Assembly (NCBI GenBank): GCA_030536515.1
Contig: JAUNPV010000013.1
Span: 1 to 64,000, forward strand
DNA length: 64,000 nucleotides
Direction of reading: 5' to 3'
Source of the DNA: Eubacteriales bacterium
Lineage (GTDB): Bacteria > Bacillota > Clostridia > Oscillospirales > Oscillospiraceae
Part shown: piece after piece, positions 6,643-15,911 of the stretch
Position numbering within the stretch: position 1 is the stretch's first letter
Layout: every line of letters starts with the position of its first letter
Position numbers and translations under genes: made by a program
The notes under the pieces: generated by a model
What the model was told of the DNA's origin: nothing
Seen by the model: the letters and a program-made list of their open reading frames with translations, nothing else
Database searches by the model: none

Positions 6643-8240
6643 TTACTGTCAGCAATTTGGGAATGCAATTCGGCGGTCAGTGGCTGTTTCAGCACGTGGA
6701 TTTGCAGTTCCTGCCCGGCAACTGCTATGGCATCATCGGCGCCAACGGGGCCGGTAAGTCCACCTTCCTGCGGATTCTCACCGGGGAGCTGGACTCCACC
6801 ACCGGCAGCATCTCCATCGACCCGGACAAGCGGCTGTCGGTTCTGAAGCAGAACCAGAACGCCTACGACGACTACACCGTCCTGGACACCGTTATCATGG
6901 GCAACCAGCACCTGTACGACGTGATGAAGGAAAAGGACGCCATCTACGAAAAGCCTGACTTCTCCGACGAGGACGGCCTCCGGGCCGCCGACCTGGAGGC
7001 GGAGTTTGCGGAGCTGGGGGGCTGGGAGGCCGAGTCCGACGCATCCCGGCTGCTCCAGGGCCTGGGCATCGGCACGGAGCTGCACTATGACATGATGGGC
7101 ACCACGGACCCGAGGCTCAAGGTGAAGGTGCTGCTGGCCCAGGCCCTGTTCGGCAATCCCGACATCGTCATGCTGGACGAGCCCACCAACAACCTGGACA
7201 TCGAGGCCATCAACTGGCTGGAGGACTTCCTGCTGGACTTCCCCGGCATGGTCATCGCCGTGTCCCACGACCGCCACTTCCTGAACACCGTCTGCACCCA
7301 CACCGTGGATATCGACTACGGCAAGATTAAGATGTACGTGGGCAACTACGATTTCTGGTACGAGTCCTCCCAGCTGGTCCAGGCCATGATGCGCAACAAG
7401 AACAAGCGCAACCAGGAGAAGATTGAGGAGCTGCAGCTGTTCATCCAGCGCTTCTCCGCCAACAAGGCCAAGGCCAAGCAGGCCACCGCCCGCCGCAAGC
7501 TCCTGGACAAGCTGACGGTGGAGGAAATGCCCTGCTCCTCCCGCCGGTACCCCTTCGTGGGCTTCCAGCCCGAGCGGGAGCTGGGCAAGGACATCCTCAC
7601 CGTCAAGGACGTGTCCGTCACCGTCGACGGCGTGAAGCTGCTGGACAACGTCTATTTCTCCGTGGGCAAGAACGACAAAATCGCCTTCGTGGGCGAAAAC
7701 GAGCTGGCCCAGACTGCCCTGTTTCAGATTCTCATGGGTGAGCTGGAGCCCGACGAGGGCAGCATCAAGTGGGGTATTTCCACCTCCCGCAGCTACCTGC
7801 CCAAGGACAACTCCGCCTATTTTGAGGGCAACGAGGACGAGCTGGTGGACTGGCTGCGCCAGTATTCCGCCAAGAAGGACGACGTGTACCTCCGTGGCTT
7901 CCTGGGCCGGATGCTGTTCGGCGGCGAGGATGTGTTCAAGCACGTGAACGTCCTGTCCGGCGGCGAGAAGGTCCGGTGTATGCTGTCGAAAATGATGCTG
8001 TCCGGGGCCAACGTGGTGCTGCTGGACCAGCCCACCAACCATCTGGACATGGAGTCCATCCAGGCGGTGAACAAGGGCCTGGAGGCCTTCCCCGGTGTGG
8101 TGCTGCTTGCCTCCCACGACCACGAGATGCTGAGTTCCGTCTGTAATCGTGTCATCGCCTTCCAGCCCGACGGCACCATCGTAGACCGCTACGGCACTTA
8201 TGACGAATACCTGTTCTGGACGGAACAGCAGAAGAAGTAA
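6639..8240 (+). CDS. ABC-F ATP-binding protein with degenerate second site
   Basis: This 533-residue soluble protein has two nucleotide-binding domains, as in ribosome-associated ABC-F factors of the YkpA/YbiT type. Domain 1 has Walker A GANGAGKST (34-42) and Walker B VMLDEPTNNLD (about 178-188), then a charged linker (about 240-300). Its signature is lost, with DPRLKVKVLLAQ where LSGGQ belongs. Domain 2 keeps LSGGE (439-443), but its P-loop reads GENELAQTA (Lys to Gln, near 352-360) and its Walker B reads VVLLDQP (catalytic Glu to Gln). One composite ATP site is thus complete and the other is lost. It may gate translation or protect ribosomes; the role is inferred from the family. Confidence 0.9.
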   Translation: MITVSNLGMQFGGQWLFQHVDLQFLPGNCYGIIGANGAGKSTFLRILTGELDSTTGSISIDPDKRLSVLKQNQNAYDDYTVLDTVIMGNQHLYDVMKEKDAIYEKPDFSDEDGLRAADLEAEFAELGGWEAESDASRLLQGLGIGTELHYDMMGTTDPRLKVKVLLAQALFGNPDIVMLDEPTNNLDIEAINWLEDFLLDFPGMVIAVSHDRHFLNTVCTHTVDIDYGKIKMYVGNYDFWYESSQLVQAMMRNKNKRNQEKIEELQLFIQRFSANKAKAKQATARRKLLDKLTVEEMPCSSRRYPFVGFQPERELGKDILTVKDVSVTVDGVKLLDNVYFSVGKNDKIAFVGENELAQTALFQILMGELEPDEGSIKWGISTSRSYLPKDNSAYFEGNEDELVDWLRQYSAKKDDVYLRGFLGRMLFGGEDVFKHVNVLSGGEKVRCMLSKMMLSGANVVLLDQPTNHLDMESIQAVNKGLEAFPGVVLLASHDHEMLSSVCNRVIAFQPDGTIVDRYGTYDEYLFWTEQQKK

Positions 8241-8274
8241 GCCCGCATAGTCGTCAGCAAACAGAAACGTTTCA

Positions 8275-8311
8275 AAAACAGGCCGCACCCGGTTTGGTGC
8301 GGCCTGTTTTG
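8275..8311 (+). terminator. Terminator after the ABC-F gene
   Basis: ACAGGCCGCACC and GGTGCGGCCTGT form a 12-bp stem with a 5-base loop, followed by TTTT. It begins about 35 bases after the stop. Confidence 0.85.
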
Positions 8312-8328
8312 CCGTCCGCTGGATGCAC

Positions 8329-8822
8329 CGCAGGGCGGCCTGCCCCCAGGCCGCCGGGCAGTTGGTTTCCGGAGGCAGTAGAATCAAAGGGCAACCGTTT
8401 CCGTATTCATCCAAAGGCCCGGTCCCGTCAGGTTGCGGCGGCCTGGGGTCAGGCCGCCCTACGGCTGTGTTCATCCGTTGGCGGAGCGGCCGGCCGGACA
8501 GCCGCGAGGGCTGTCCCTACGCATACGGGAGCACCGTAGGGCCCGGCATCCTTGACGGGCCGCAGCCGAAGCGGCACGTCCGGGAGGCCGTGCCCTACGG
8601 GTGCGTAGAATATGTCATTGCGAACCATCCCGCAGGATGGTGTGGCAATCCGTTCTCTTTTTCATTTTTCCAAAGGAAAAATGAACTGGTTGGTGCTACG
8701 CGCCAACCAGAGGGGATGCGGATTGCCACGCCAGGAAAGAGGACTGGCTCGCAATGACATTATGGAATTTTTGGGTTGTCCCCCAGGGCCGGACAGCCGC
8801 AAGGGCTGTCCCTACGCATTTA
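8329..8822. repeat. Cluster of mosaic intergenic repeats
   Basis: This gene-free stretch is built from known modules. A GGCGGCCTG inverted pair spans 8329-8464. A GGACAGCC/GGCTGTCC hairpin ending CCCTACGCAT lies at 8492-8524. A GTAGGGC...GCCCTAC block is at 8536-8600, and a full GTCATTGCGA element with inverted ends at 8611-8757. A second GGACAGCC hairpin lies at 8791-8820. The promoter of the lipoprotein gene follows, with TATAAT near 8870. Confidence 0.75.
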
Positions 8823-8900
8823 GGTGAAATCTCTTTATACGGGCTCTTTCCTTCTTACACCATCTGATGTATAATGAAAGAAAAACAAGGAGGCTTTGCC

Positions 8901-9929
8901 ATGAAGAAAATGACTTTGGTCCTGATGCTGGCGGCCATGCTCCTGCTGAGCGGCTGTGCCAGGAAGGAAGCACCGGCGGTTACCGGCGGGACCACGACCC
9001 CAGTCCAGACGGAGGTCACCGCCCCGCCCACGGCCCCGGCTCCCACCCAGGCCCCTACCCAGGCCCCCACCCAGCCGGAGGAATCCGTCTTTGCCAGCCT
9101 GGGGAACCGGTATTTTACCTTTTCCAGCGGGGCCGGCGGCTGGGCGACGGAGCTTCGCATCCGGCCCGACGGCAGCTTTTCCGGTGAATACCAGGACAGC
9201 GACATGGGCGACAGCGGACCGGACTATCCCAACGGCACGGTGTACCGGTGCAGCTTCACCGGCCGGTTCAGCCAGCCGGAGCAGGTGGACGACACCTGCT
9301 GGGCCTTTACCATGGAGGATATCCAGTTTGCGAACCCTTTGGGTGAGGAGCTGGTTGACGGTCGGCGCTGCATCTACACCGATGCATACGGCCTGGAAAA
9401 CACCCAGACGCTCTACCTCTACACCCCCGGCAGAGCCCTGGCGGACCTGCCCCAGGCCTTCCTGGACTGGGTGGGCCTGCACAACTGGCAGACCATGGAG
9501 AAAACGGCCCTGGACTTCTATGGCCTTTACAACGAAAATGACCAGACGGGCTTTCGCAGCTGGTGCCCCTACGAGCAGGTGCTTGACATGATTGATAATG
9601 CGGAGGCCGCGGCGGCGGAGCTGGAGGAAAAGGTCCGGACCGACGGCTCCATGACCCAGGCGGAGTTGAATGAAAATGCCGAGACCCGGTATCGCGTCTG
9701 GGACGACGTGCTGAATATGCAGTGGCGTCTGCTCCTTGACAGTCTGGACCAAAAAACCATGGATACCCTGACCCGGGAGCAGATGGACTGGATTGCCGAA
9801 AAGGAGGCGGCGGCGGACAAGGCCGCCGAGGAGGTCCAGGGCGGCAGCCTGAGTCCCGTTTTCTACTATGGCAAGGCCGCAGAAATGACCCGGGACCGGG
9901 TCTACGCCCTGGCGGAGTATTTGAAGTAG
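8901..9929 (+). CDS. Lipoprotein with LprI-like C-terminal domain
   Basis: The ATG at 8901 follows AAGGAGG with 6-base spacing; an in-frame ATG at 8874 precedes the ribosome site and was rejected. The product has 342 residues. Residues 1-18 are a lipoprotein signal with lipobox LLSGC, then a Thr/Pro-rich linker with the repeat PTQA. A beta-rich middle domain without recognised family follows. The last about 110 residues resemble the LprI/DUF1311 lysozyme-inhibitor fold, with LNMQWRLLLDSL and LTREQMDWIAEKE. It should be anchored outside the membrane; inhibition of host or phage muramidases is a family-based guess. Confidence 0.75.
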   Translation: MKKMTLVLMLAAMLLLSGCARKEAPAVTGGTTTPVQTEVTAPPTAPAPTQAPTQAPTQPEESVFASLGNRYFTFSSGAGGWATELRIRPDGSFSGEYQDSDMGDSGPDYPNGTVYRCSFTGRFSQPEQVDDTCWAFTMEDIQFANPLGEELVDGRRCIYTDAYGLENTQTLYLYTPGRALADLPQAFLDWVGLHNWQTMEKTALDFYGLYNENDQTGFRSWCPYEQVLDMIDNAEAAAAELEEKVRTDGSMTQAELNENAETRYRVWDDVLNMQWRLLLDSLDQKTMDTLTREQMDWIAEKEAAADKAAEEVQGGSLSPVFYYGKAAEMTRDRVYALAEYLK

Positions 9930-9957
9930 GTGAACAGCGTAGGGGAGGGGGCCCCCG

Positions 9958-10110
9958 CCGTTCCGCCGAAGCGGCCCGTCAAGGATGCCGGGCCCTACGA
10001 GTGCACCCTGTAGGGGAGGGTCACTGACCCTCCCGGTCATTCCCCCAGGGAATGACGCCATTTCCCCACGGGGAAATGGCCGGACAGCCGCAAGGGCTGT
10101 CCCTACGCAT
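9958..10110. repeat. GTAGGGGAGGG / GGACAGCC hairpin mosaic
   Basis: A run of hairpins is bounded by GTAGG and CCTAC: GGGAGGGTCA/TGACCCTCCC, GTCATTCCC/GGGAATGAC, CCATTTCC/GGAAATGG and GGACAGCC/GGCTGTCC. The same module order recurs at 23568-23659, and its last part at 63862-63909. Confidence 0.75.
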
Positions 10111-10121
10111 GGTTTGAATCG

Positions 10122-10151
10122 AAAAAGGAGGGCTTTCGCCCTCCTTTATTT
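10122..10151. terminator. Bidirectional terminator
   Basis: AAAAAGGAGGGC TTTC GCCCTCCTTTATTT is flanked by A and T runs, so it can end the lipoprotein transcript (plus) and the sugar transferase transcript (minus). Confidence 0.8.
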
Positions 10152-11553
10152 ATTGATTTTCCTCCCGGTCCAGCTCTGCCAGCAGCTTGGCGGCCTGGGT
10201 TTGGAGTTCCTCGGCCTTGTCGATGCCCTCGGTGCTGTCCTTGCTGAAAATAATCCGCAGGGTCAGGATGATGAGCTTGATGTCCAGCATCAGAGAATAG
10301 TTCTCAATATACATCAGATCCAGCCGCAGCTTGTCGTAGGCGGAGGTGTTGTACTTGCCGTAAATCTGGGCGTAGCCCGTCAGGCCGCCCCGGACCTTCA
10401 GCCGGTAGGCAAACTCCGGGATATCCTTGCAGTATTCGTCGGCGATGACCTTCCGCTCGGGCCGGGGGCCAACGATGGACATATCGCCCTTGAGAATGTT
10501 GAGAATCTGGGGCAGCTCGTCCAGCCGGGTAGCCCGGATAAAGCGGCCCACTTTGGTGATGCGGGGGTCCCGGTCGGTGGCAAGCACCGGCCCGGCCTGC
10601 TTTTCTGCATCCACAATCATGCTGCGGAATTTGAGAATGTCGAACTCCCGGCCGTTCCGGGTCAGCCGCTTCTGGCGGAAGAACACCGGCCCGCCGTCCT
10701 CCAGCTTAATGGCAATGGCCACCACGGCCATAATGGGGGCCGCCACAATCATGGCAACCGAGCACAGCACAATGTCCACCGCCCGCTTGGCCACCCGCTG
10801 GGCGGGGGTCAGGCCGCTGCCCTTGACCAGCAGCAGAGGGGTGTCGAACAGGGTGTTGTTCCGGGCACCCCGGAGCATAATGTCCGTCAGCTTGGGGGCC
10901 ACATAGGTGCGGACCCGGTGCTGGTAGCAGTATTTGAGAATGTCGTTGCGGACCTGGGCGGGAACATCGTTGAGAATCACGGCGTCAAAATTGCGGACCT
11001 CGGCGAAAATCGCGTCCAGGCCGTCGTCCACGCACATGAGGCGGCTAATGTTATATTTATCCCGGCGGGAGTCCATTTTGATTTTCAGGCTTACGCCCCG
11101 CTTGTTGCCGTAAATCAGCAGCATATCGTGGGGGGCGTAGAGCTTGTGGTAAAGGCCGGTGTAGATAAACACCAGCACCACCGCCGCCAGAGCCTCCCAC
11201 AGCAGCAGCCACAGCAGAGGCACCGGGGAGAGCATATGCTGGGCAATGAGGCACAGCTGGAAATAGGTGACGAAATTCACCAGCAGCAGGGCGATGACCT
11301 GGCCCAGAATCAGGTCCACCCGCTGCAAATGCCCGAACATGGTGCAGTCGGAGTTCTGGAAGAAGATATACATGAGGACGGCGTATACCCCCATCAGCAC
11401 ATACTTGCCCTTGTAGCCAAAGGCGGGAATATCGTAGCCCCGCTTGAAGGTCATGTAGTACATAACCGACAGCGCCAGCACCTCCAGCACAGTCTCCGCC
11501 ACCCGGACAAAGCCCTTCATATCCTCATAGGCCCCACGGCTCAGCTTTTTCAT
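10150..11553 (-). CDS. Polyprenyl-phosphate sugar transferase (exopolysaccharide priming)
   Basis: The 467-residue protein has four N-terminal hydrophobic helices (about residues 15-125) and a nucleotide-binding-like middle part. The bacterial sugar-transferase domain follows, with KRAVDIVLCSVAMIVAAPIM, LKFRSM, TRLDELPQILNILKGDMSIV and PRPE. Such PHPT enzymes put a sugar phosphate on undecaprenyl phosphate at the membrane to start capsule or exopolysaccharide units. The ATG at 11553 is preferred because AAAGGA lies 14 bases before it, while the alternative ATG at 11568 abuts that site. No other glycan genes are nearby, so it may act for a distant locus. Confidence 0.9.
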   Translation of the reverse strand: MKKLSRGAYEDMKGFVRVAETVLEVLALSVMYYMTFKRGYDIPAFGYKGKYVLMGVYAVLMYIFFQNSDCTMFGHLQRVDLILGQVIALLLVNFVTYFQLCLIAQHMLSPVPLLWLLLWEALAAVVLVFIYTGLYHKLYAPHDMLLIYGNKRGVSLKIKMDSRRDKYNISRLMCVDDGLDAIFAEVRNFDAVILNDVPAQVRNDILKYCYQHRVRTYVAPKLTDIMLRGARNNTLFDTPLLLVKGSGLTPAQRVAKRAVDIVLCSVAMIVAAPIMAVVAIAIKLEDGGPVFFRQKRLTRNGREFDILKFRSMIVDAEKQAGPVLATDRDPRITKVGRFIRATRLDELPQILNILKGDMSIVGPRPERKVIADEYCKDIPEFAYRLKVRGGLTGYAQIYGKYNTSAYDKLRLDLMYIENYSLMLDIKLIILTLRIIFSKDSTEGIDKAEELQTQAAKLLAELDREENQ

Positions 11554-11660
11554 ACGATTTGTGCACATCCTTTGATGTCGTTATTTTGTACATTTTACCA
11601 CATTTTACCCAAGGTTGCAAGTGTTTTATCCGATGCCAAAATTTTTGCTGCACAAAAAAA

Positions 11661-11899
11661 CCTTCCCCCGCACCCCAATACCTTCCCCCGGGGGGAAGGT
11701 GCCCCAGTGCGCACACTGGGGCGGATGAGGAATGCGGGCAGTAACCTTAACTGATAGCATCGCTTCGTGCCTGCTGGTGGGTATGTTTTACCATTCAGCA
11801 AGCACGGACGTTTTTATCATCCAGCCTTGCCGCCCGCATTCCTCTTCCGTCACGGCTACGCCGTGCCACCTTCCCCCCGGGGGAAGGTATTTGGGGTGC
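11661..11899. repeat. Terminal-inverted-repeat element, copy 3
   Basis: This copy shows the outer flank CCGCACCCCAATA before CCTTCCCCCGGGGGGAAGG, the GCCCCAGT/ACTGGGGC hairpin, inverted GGATGAGGAATGCGGGC arms and the right end GGTATTTGGGGTGC. The core contains CAGCAAGCACGGACG, close to the core of copy 2. Confidence 0.85.
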
Positions 11900-11920
11900 T
11901 CCGCTGGTTTTGCACAATCC

Positions 11921-12064
11921 CGTAGGGCACGGCCTCCCGGACGTGCCTACCTGGCTGAATCGGCTTTCCGATAAGGAAAGCCGATTGCGGCCCCCTCGCC
12001 GGGGGCCGACGGGAGGGTCAGTGACCCTCCCCTACGGGTGCGCCCAATAGCTTCCCCCCGGGTG
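11921..12064. repeat. GTAGGGC and GGGAGGGTCA hairpin modules
   Basis: CGTAGGGCACGGCCTCCCGG begins this run, followed by GGCTTTCC/GGAAAGCC, GGCCCCC/GGGGGCC and GGGAGGGTCA/TGACCCTCCC ending in CCCTAC. An isolated end of the CCTTCCCCC element (AATAGCTTCCCCC) closes it. Together with copy 3 it accounts for the 520-base gap before the exporter genes; no ORF is convincing. Confidence 0.65.
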
Positions 12065-12074
12065 CGTTGTTGCT

Positions 12075-13949
12075 TTACTTTTCTTCCACGTAATACTGTG
12101 CCTGGGCGTTCCACAGGTCCTGGTATTTGCCGCTTGCGGCCACCAGGGAGTCGTGGGTGCCGGTTTGGACGATACTTCCGTGGTCAAAGACGGCGATTTC
12201 GTCGCAGAAGCGGCAGGAGGACAGGCGGTGGGAGATGTAAATGGCGGTTTTATCGGTGACGATGTCGTTGAATTTGCTGTAAATCTCCGCCTCGGCGATG
12301 GGGTCCAGGGCGGCGGTGGGTTCGTCCAGGATGATGAAGGGGGCGTCCTTGTACAGCGCCCGGGCAATGGCGATTTTCTGGGCCTCGCCGCCGGATACCT
12401 CCACGCCCTCCTTGTCAAAGTCCTTGTAGAGCATGGTGTCCAGGCCCTTTGGCATGGTGGACAGCCGCGTATCAAAGCCTGCATCCCGGAGGGCCCGGGC
12501 GGCCTTGTCCCGGTCAAAGTCCTTAGCCCCCGCCACGTTGGAGCCCAGGCTCTGGCTCAGGAGCTTGAAGTCCTGGAACACCACGGAGAAAATGCCCATG
12601 TAGTCGTCGTAGCGGTACTTGCGGATGTCGATGCCGTTGAGCAGAATCTGCCCCTCCTGGGGGTCGTAGAGGCGGCACAGGAGCTTGATAAAGGTGGTCT
12701 TGCCGGAGCCGTTCTCGCCCACCACGGCAAGGCGGGAGCCCACGGTGAATTTGGTGGACACATGGCGCAGAGCCCAGCTGTCTGCGCCGGGGTAGCGGAA
12801 GGACACATCCTTAAATTCCACCTGATACTTCCGGTCGGCCCGCTTCTCGGTGGTGAGACTGCCCTGGTACATTTTGTTGGGGATGTCCAGGAAGGTAAAC
12901 ACATTGAGAAGATAGGGGGCGTTGTTTTTCAGCTGCCCCAGGCCCTCGGCGAGCCGGCTGACGCTGCCGGTGAGGGCGGCGACGGCTCCCACATACTGGG
13001 TGACGGAGCCAATGCCAAAGGCCCCGGCCCAGGCCTTCAGACACACGAACACATAGATAAACGCGGTGACGATGACGCCCCCGGCGCTGCCCATAGCGCC
13101 CCACAGGCCCATGGGGCCTCGGGCAAACCGGGCGATAGGGCCGTTTGCGCTGAAGGCAGTATCCTTGGTTTCGTAGTAATCTGCAATATCGCGCTGATTG
13201 TACATCCGGCGGTCCATGGCCTTGGAGGCATCATCGCCCAGAAAGCCGAAAAAGGTGAACAGGCGGTTGCCCAGCATACTTTCTTCGCCTGCCCGGGTCC
13301 AGTAGCCCTCTGCCCTGGTTTCGCACGCCGGGCCCAGCATGGAGACCGCCAGCAGAACGGCCAGGGTCGCCAGAAGAAACAGCGGATGGTTCAGCACCGT
13401 CCAGCCGCCTGCCGAGGCAGGCACCGGGGTGGCGAACAGGCTTACGGTCAAAACCACAGCGCCCAGAATGCCCATGACGCCCCATGTCATATGGTTCGCC
13501 CCCCATATCAGCGTATCCAGGCCCCAGCTGTGCCAGTTTTCGCCCTGTTGAATCTGGGAGTACAGGTCGCTGGTCTCGGTTTTGTCCACATCGGCAAAGT
13601 CCATGCCGAGGAACTTTTCGGAGAACATCCAGATCTTCCGCACAGCATATTGCTCCTGCTTTGCGGTCACCCACCGGTCCAGCACGCCTCGCAGAAGGGT
13701 GGTCAGGGCAATGGCGGCAACGGTCAGCGCCACCAGGGGCCACAGAACGTCGGAGCGCCGCTGGCCTGCCAGCTCGTTGACCACCCGGGCGGACAGCCAG
13801 ATGGTCAGATATGGACTCAGAGCTTCCGCTGCGGTGGACAGAAACACAGCGCTCAGCAGCCGGGGACACAGCTTGCGGAGCACCCGGTAGCCCCGGAGAC
13901 TCAGCCGGGAGACCTGCTTCCAGCTTATGGTAGCTTCCTTCTTTGCCAT
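12075..13949 (-). CDS. ABC exporter, fused membrane and ATPase domains (second half-transporter)
   Basis: The 624-residue half-transporter has an N-terminal six-helix membrane domain (to about residue 350). The C-terminal ATPase has Walker A GENGSGKTT, signature VSGGEAQKIAIARAL, Walker B FIILDEPTAALD and switch His in YISHR. It has no C39 peptidase domain, so it would not itself cut a leader peptide. Its start overlaps the stop of the upstream exporter (TAATG), so the two are translated together and probably act as a heterodimer. The position after a small peptide gene suggests the peptide as cargo; that is inference. Confidence 0.92.
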   Translation of the reverse strand: MAKKEATISWKQVSRLSLRGYRVLRKLCPRLLSAVFLSTAAEALSPYLTIWLSARVVNELAGQRRSDVLWPLVALTVAAIALTTLLRGVLDRWVTAKQEQYAVRKIWMFSEKFLGMDFADVDKTETSDLYSQIQQGENWHSWGLDTLIWGANHMTWGVMGILGAVVLTVSLFATPVPASAGGWTVLNHPLFLLATLAVLLAVSMLGPACETRAEGYWTRAGEESMLGNRLFTFFGFLGDDASKAMDRRMYNQRDIADYYETKDTAFSANGPIARFARGPMGLWGAMGSAGGVIVTAFIYVFVCLKAWAGAFGIGSVTQYVGAVAALTGSVSRLAEGLGQLKNNAPYLLNVFTFLDIPNKMYQGSLTTEKRADRKYQVEFKDVSFRYPGADSWALRHVSTKFTVGSRLAVVGENGSGKTTFIKLLCRLYDPQEGQILLNGIDIRKYRYDDYMGIFSVVFQDFKLLSQSLGSNVAGAKDFDRDKAARALRDAGFDTRLSTMPKGLDTMLYKDFDKEGVEVSGGEAQKIAIARALYKDAPFIILDEPTAALDPIAEAEIYSKFNDIVTDKTAIYISHRLSSCRFCDEIAVFDHGSIVQTGTHDSLVAASGKYQDLWNAQAQYYVEEK

Positions 13950-15760
13950 TAGAATTCTCTCCCTTCCCGGTAGTACCGGCTCTGGACCTCAAAGAGGTCT
14001 GCGTATCCGCCGCCCATTTTCAGCAGCGCCTCGTGGGTGCCTTCCTCCGCCACCTTGCCGTTCGCCAAATAGATAATCCGGTCGCAGAACCGGGTGGAGG
14101 CCAGGCGGTGGGAGATGAACAGGGAGGTCTTTCCGGCGGTCATGTCGTTGTACTTCCTGTAGATATCGTTTTCCGCAATGGGGTCCAGGGCGGCGGTAGG
14201 CTCATCCAGCATGAGAATGGGGGCCTCTTTATACAGCGCCCGGGCCAGCATCAGCCGCTGGGTCTGGCCGCCGGAGAACAGAACGCCGTCGTAGTACACA
14301 TCCCGGCCCACGTGGGTCTCGATGCCCTGGGGGAGGGTTTCAATGAATTCCGTCAGCCCGGCCCGGTCCAGACAGGTGCGGACCTTGCGCTCGTCAATGT
14401 CCTTGTAGTCCTGGGCCACGTTTTCCGCAATGGTGCATTGGAGCAGGTCGTACTCCTGGAACACGGCGGAGAGCTTTGCGTAGTATTCCTGGCGGTTAAA
14501 CTCCCGGATGTCGATGCCGTTGCAGAGGACCCGGCCCTCGGTGGGGTCGTAGAAGCCGGACAGGAGCTTGACCAGGGTGGTCTTGCCGGCGCCGTTGAGG
14601 CCCACCACCGCCAGCTTTTCCCCGGGGTGGACGGTGAGGTTCAGATGCTCAAACAGATTTTTCTCGGAGCCGGGGTAGCGGAAGGTCACGTCCTCCAGCC
14701 GCAGCTCATAGCCCTCGCTCTGGGGCACCGGGCGGCCGCCCTGGAAGCGGAAGGACTCGGAATAGTCCAGGTATTCCCGGATGATGGAAATGCCCAGGCT
14801 CTCCTTGCGAAGGGTGGCGAAGCCCTTCAGAATGCCGGTGACCCAGCTGGAAAAGCCGGAGACAGCGGCAAAATACAGCAAAAACTGAGAAGCGGGCAGC
14901 CCCCGGTCCAGGGCCAGGCGGATGAGGTACAGGTAGGCAATGCCATTCCGGGCCACAGCCACCAGGGTATCCACCACGGTGGCCCACACGTAGACCCTTT
15001 CCCGGCGGCGGAGGAAGGCACCCAACATCCGCTGGCCGCTTTCGTGGATATCCCGGAGCCACTGGCCCAGGCCGAAAATCCGGATATCCTTTGCGTAGCT
15101 CCGCTTCATGGCGTGATTGGCGGCGTAAGTTACGGACTTGGAAATATCCGCCCGCTCCTCCCGGTGGCGGTAGCCCCAGTCGTTGATTCGGCGGCTGATG
15201 AAAAAGCCCAGAACGGAGCTGACCAGCACCACCGCAATGAGCAGGGCGTTGAGGTTCGCCAGCAGGGTCAGGTACACCGCAAAGCCCAGCAGATTCAGCA
15301 GCACCTCCGTCAGGGTCTCCCAGATGTGCTCTGCGGAGGACTGGTTGGAGTTTATGTGGTCATGGGCGTTCTCCCGGAGCTTGAGGAACTGAGGGTCCCG
15401 GGTGTTGGGGTAGGAGGTCTCGCAGCCCTTCCGGTCCATGGCACGGGTAATGAAGGTCCGCACATCGATGCGGCCAAAGAGCTTGTTCTGATTCAAATAG
15501 CCAAAGAGGCCGTACAGCAGGAACAGACCGGCGCAGAAGCCGCCGATGGTCCCCAGCAGCTCCCCCAGCGGGGCGTGGGTCTCCACCCGGGCCAGAACCT
15601 GAGGGGCCAGGAACAGCTCGGTCAGATTGATGGAAAGCCGGACGGCCACAATGACCAGGCAGAGAAGGGGAACGCTCATGCGCCCGGACTTCCAGGCGCA
15701 TTTCAGCATGAACCAGGTGTTCTGCCATTCGGTGTATTTTGCTTTTTCGTGTTTCTTCAT
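13949..15760 (-). CDS. ABC exporter, fused membrane and ATPase domains (first half-transporter)
   Basis: This 603-residue protein begins at ATG 15760, preceded by AGAGG at 7-base spacing, 14 bases after the stop of the 31-residue peptide ORF. The frame is open further upstream, but that region is the peptide gene in another frame. The membrane domain takes about residues 1-340. The ATPase follows with GLNGAGKTT, FSGGQTQRLMLARAL and ILMLDEPTAALD. Both half-transporters keep complete ATP motifs, unlike many heterodimers with one dead site. No peptidase domain is present. It forms an operon with the peptide and the second exporter. Confidence 0.92.
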   Translation of the reverse strand: MKKHEKAKYTEWQNTWFMLKCAWKSGRMSVPLLCLVIVAVRLSINLTELFLAPQVLARVETHAPLGELLGTIGGFCAGLFLLYGLFGYLNQNKLFGRIDVRTFITRAMDRKGCETSYPNTRDPQFLKLRENAHDHINSNQSSAEHIWETLTEVLLNLLGFAVYLTLLANLNALLIAVVLVSSVLGFFISRRINDWGYRHREERADISKSVTYAANHAMKRSYAKDIRIFGLGQWLRDIHESGQRMLGAFLRRRERVYVWATVVDTLVAVARNGIAYLYLIRLALDRGLPASQFLLYFAAVSGFSSWVTGILKGFATLRKESLGISIIREYLDYSESFRFQGGRPVPQSEGYELRLEDVTFRYPGSEKNLFEHLNLTVHPGEKLAVVGLNGAGKTTLVKLLSGFYDPTEGRVLCNGIDIREFNRQEYYAKLSAVFQEYDLLQCTIAENVAQDYKDIDERKVRTCLDRAGLTEFIETLPQGIETHVGRDVYYDGVLFSGGQTQRLMLARALYKEAPILMLDEPTAALDPIAENDIYRKYNDMTAGKTSLFISHRLASTRFCDRIIYLANGKVAEEGTHEALLKMGGGYADLFEVQSRYYREGREF

Positions 15761-15774
15761 GGCGTTACCTCTTT

Positions 15775-15870
15775 TCAAAAGCCCAGCAGGCCAAAGCCGG
15801 GATACGGGGACCGGCAGCGGCCATAGGCGCTGACCCGGGCATTGCGGAAAATAGAATGCAGTTTCATCAT
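15775..15870 (-). CDS. 31-residue candidate signal or precursor peptide
   Basis: This short ORF has a strong ribosome site (AAGGAAGG, 5 bases before ATG) and sits at the head of the two-exporter operon. The first half is basic and amphipathic (MMKLHSIFRNAR). The second half contains one Cys, and the product ends RCRSPYPGFGLLGF, with two prolines, three glycines and a hydrophobic terminus. One Cys near a hydrophobic C-terminus recalls thiolactone autoinducers, but there is no AgrB-type protease here. It could also be a modified or unmodified bacteriocin-like peptide. Coding status is supported by the ribosome site, promoter and spacing; the function is inferred from context. Confidence 0.6.
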   Translation of the reverse strand: MMKLHSIFRNARVSAYGRCRSPYPGFGLLGF

Positions 15871-15911
15871 ACAGACCTTCCTTTCCTGTGCGGTTTGATT
15901 TCACTGGCATC

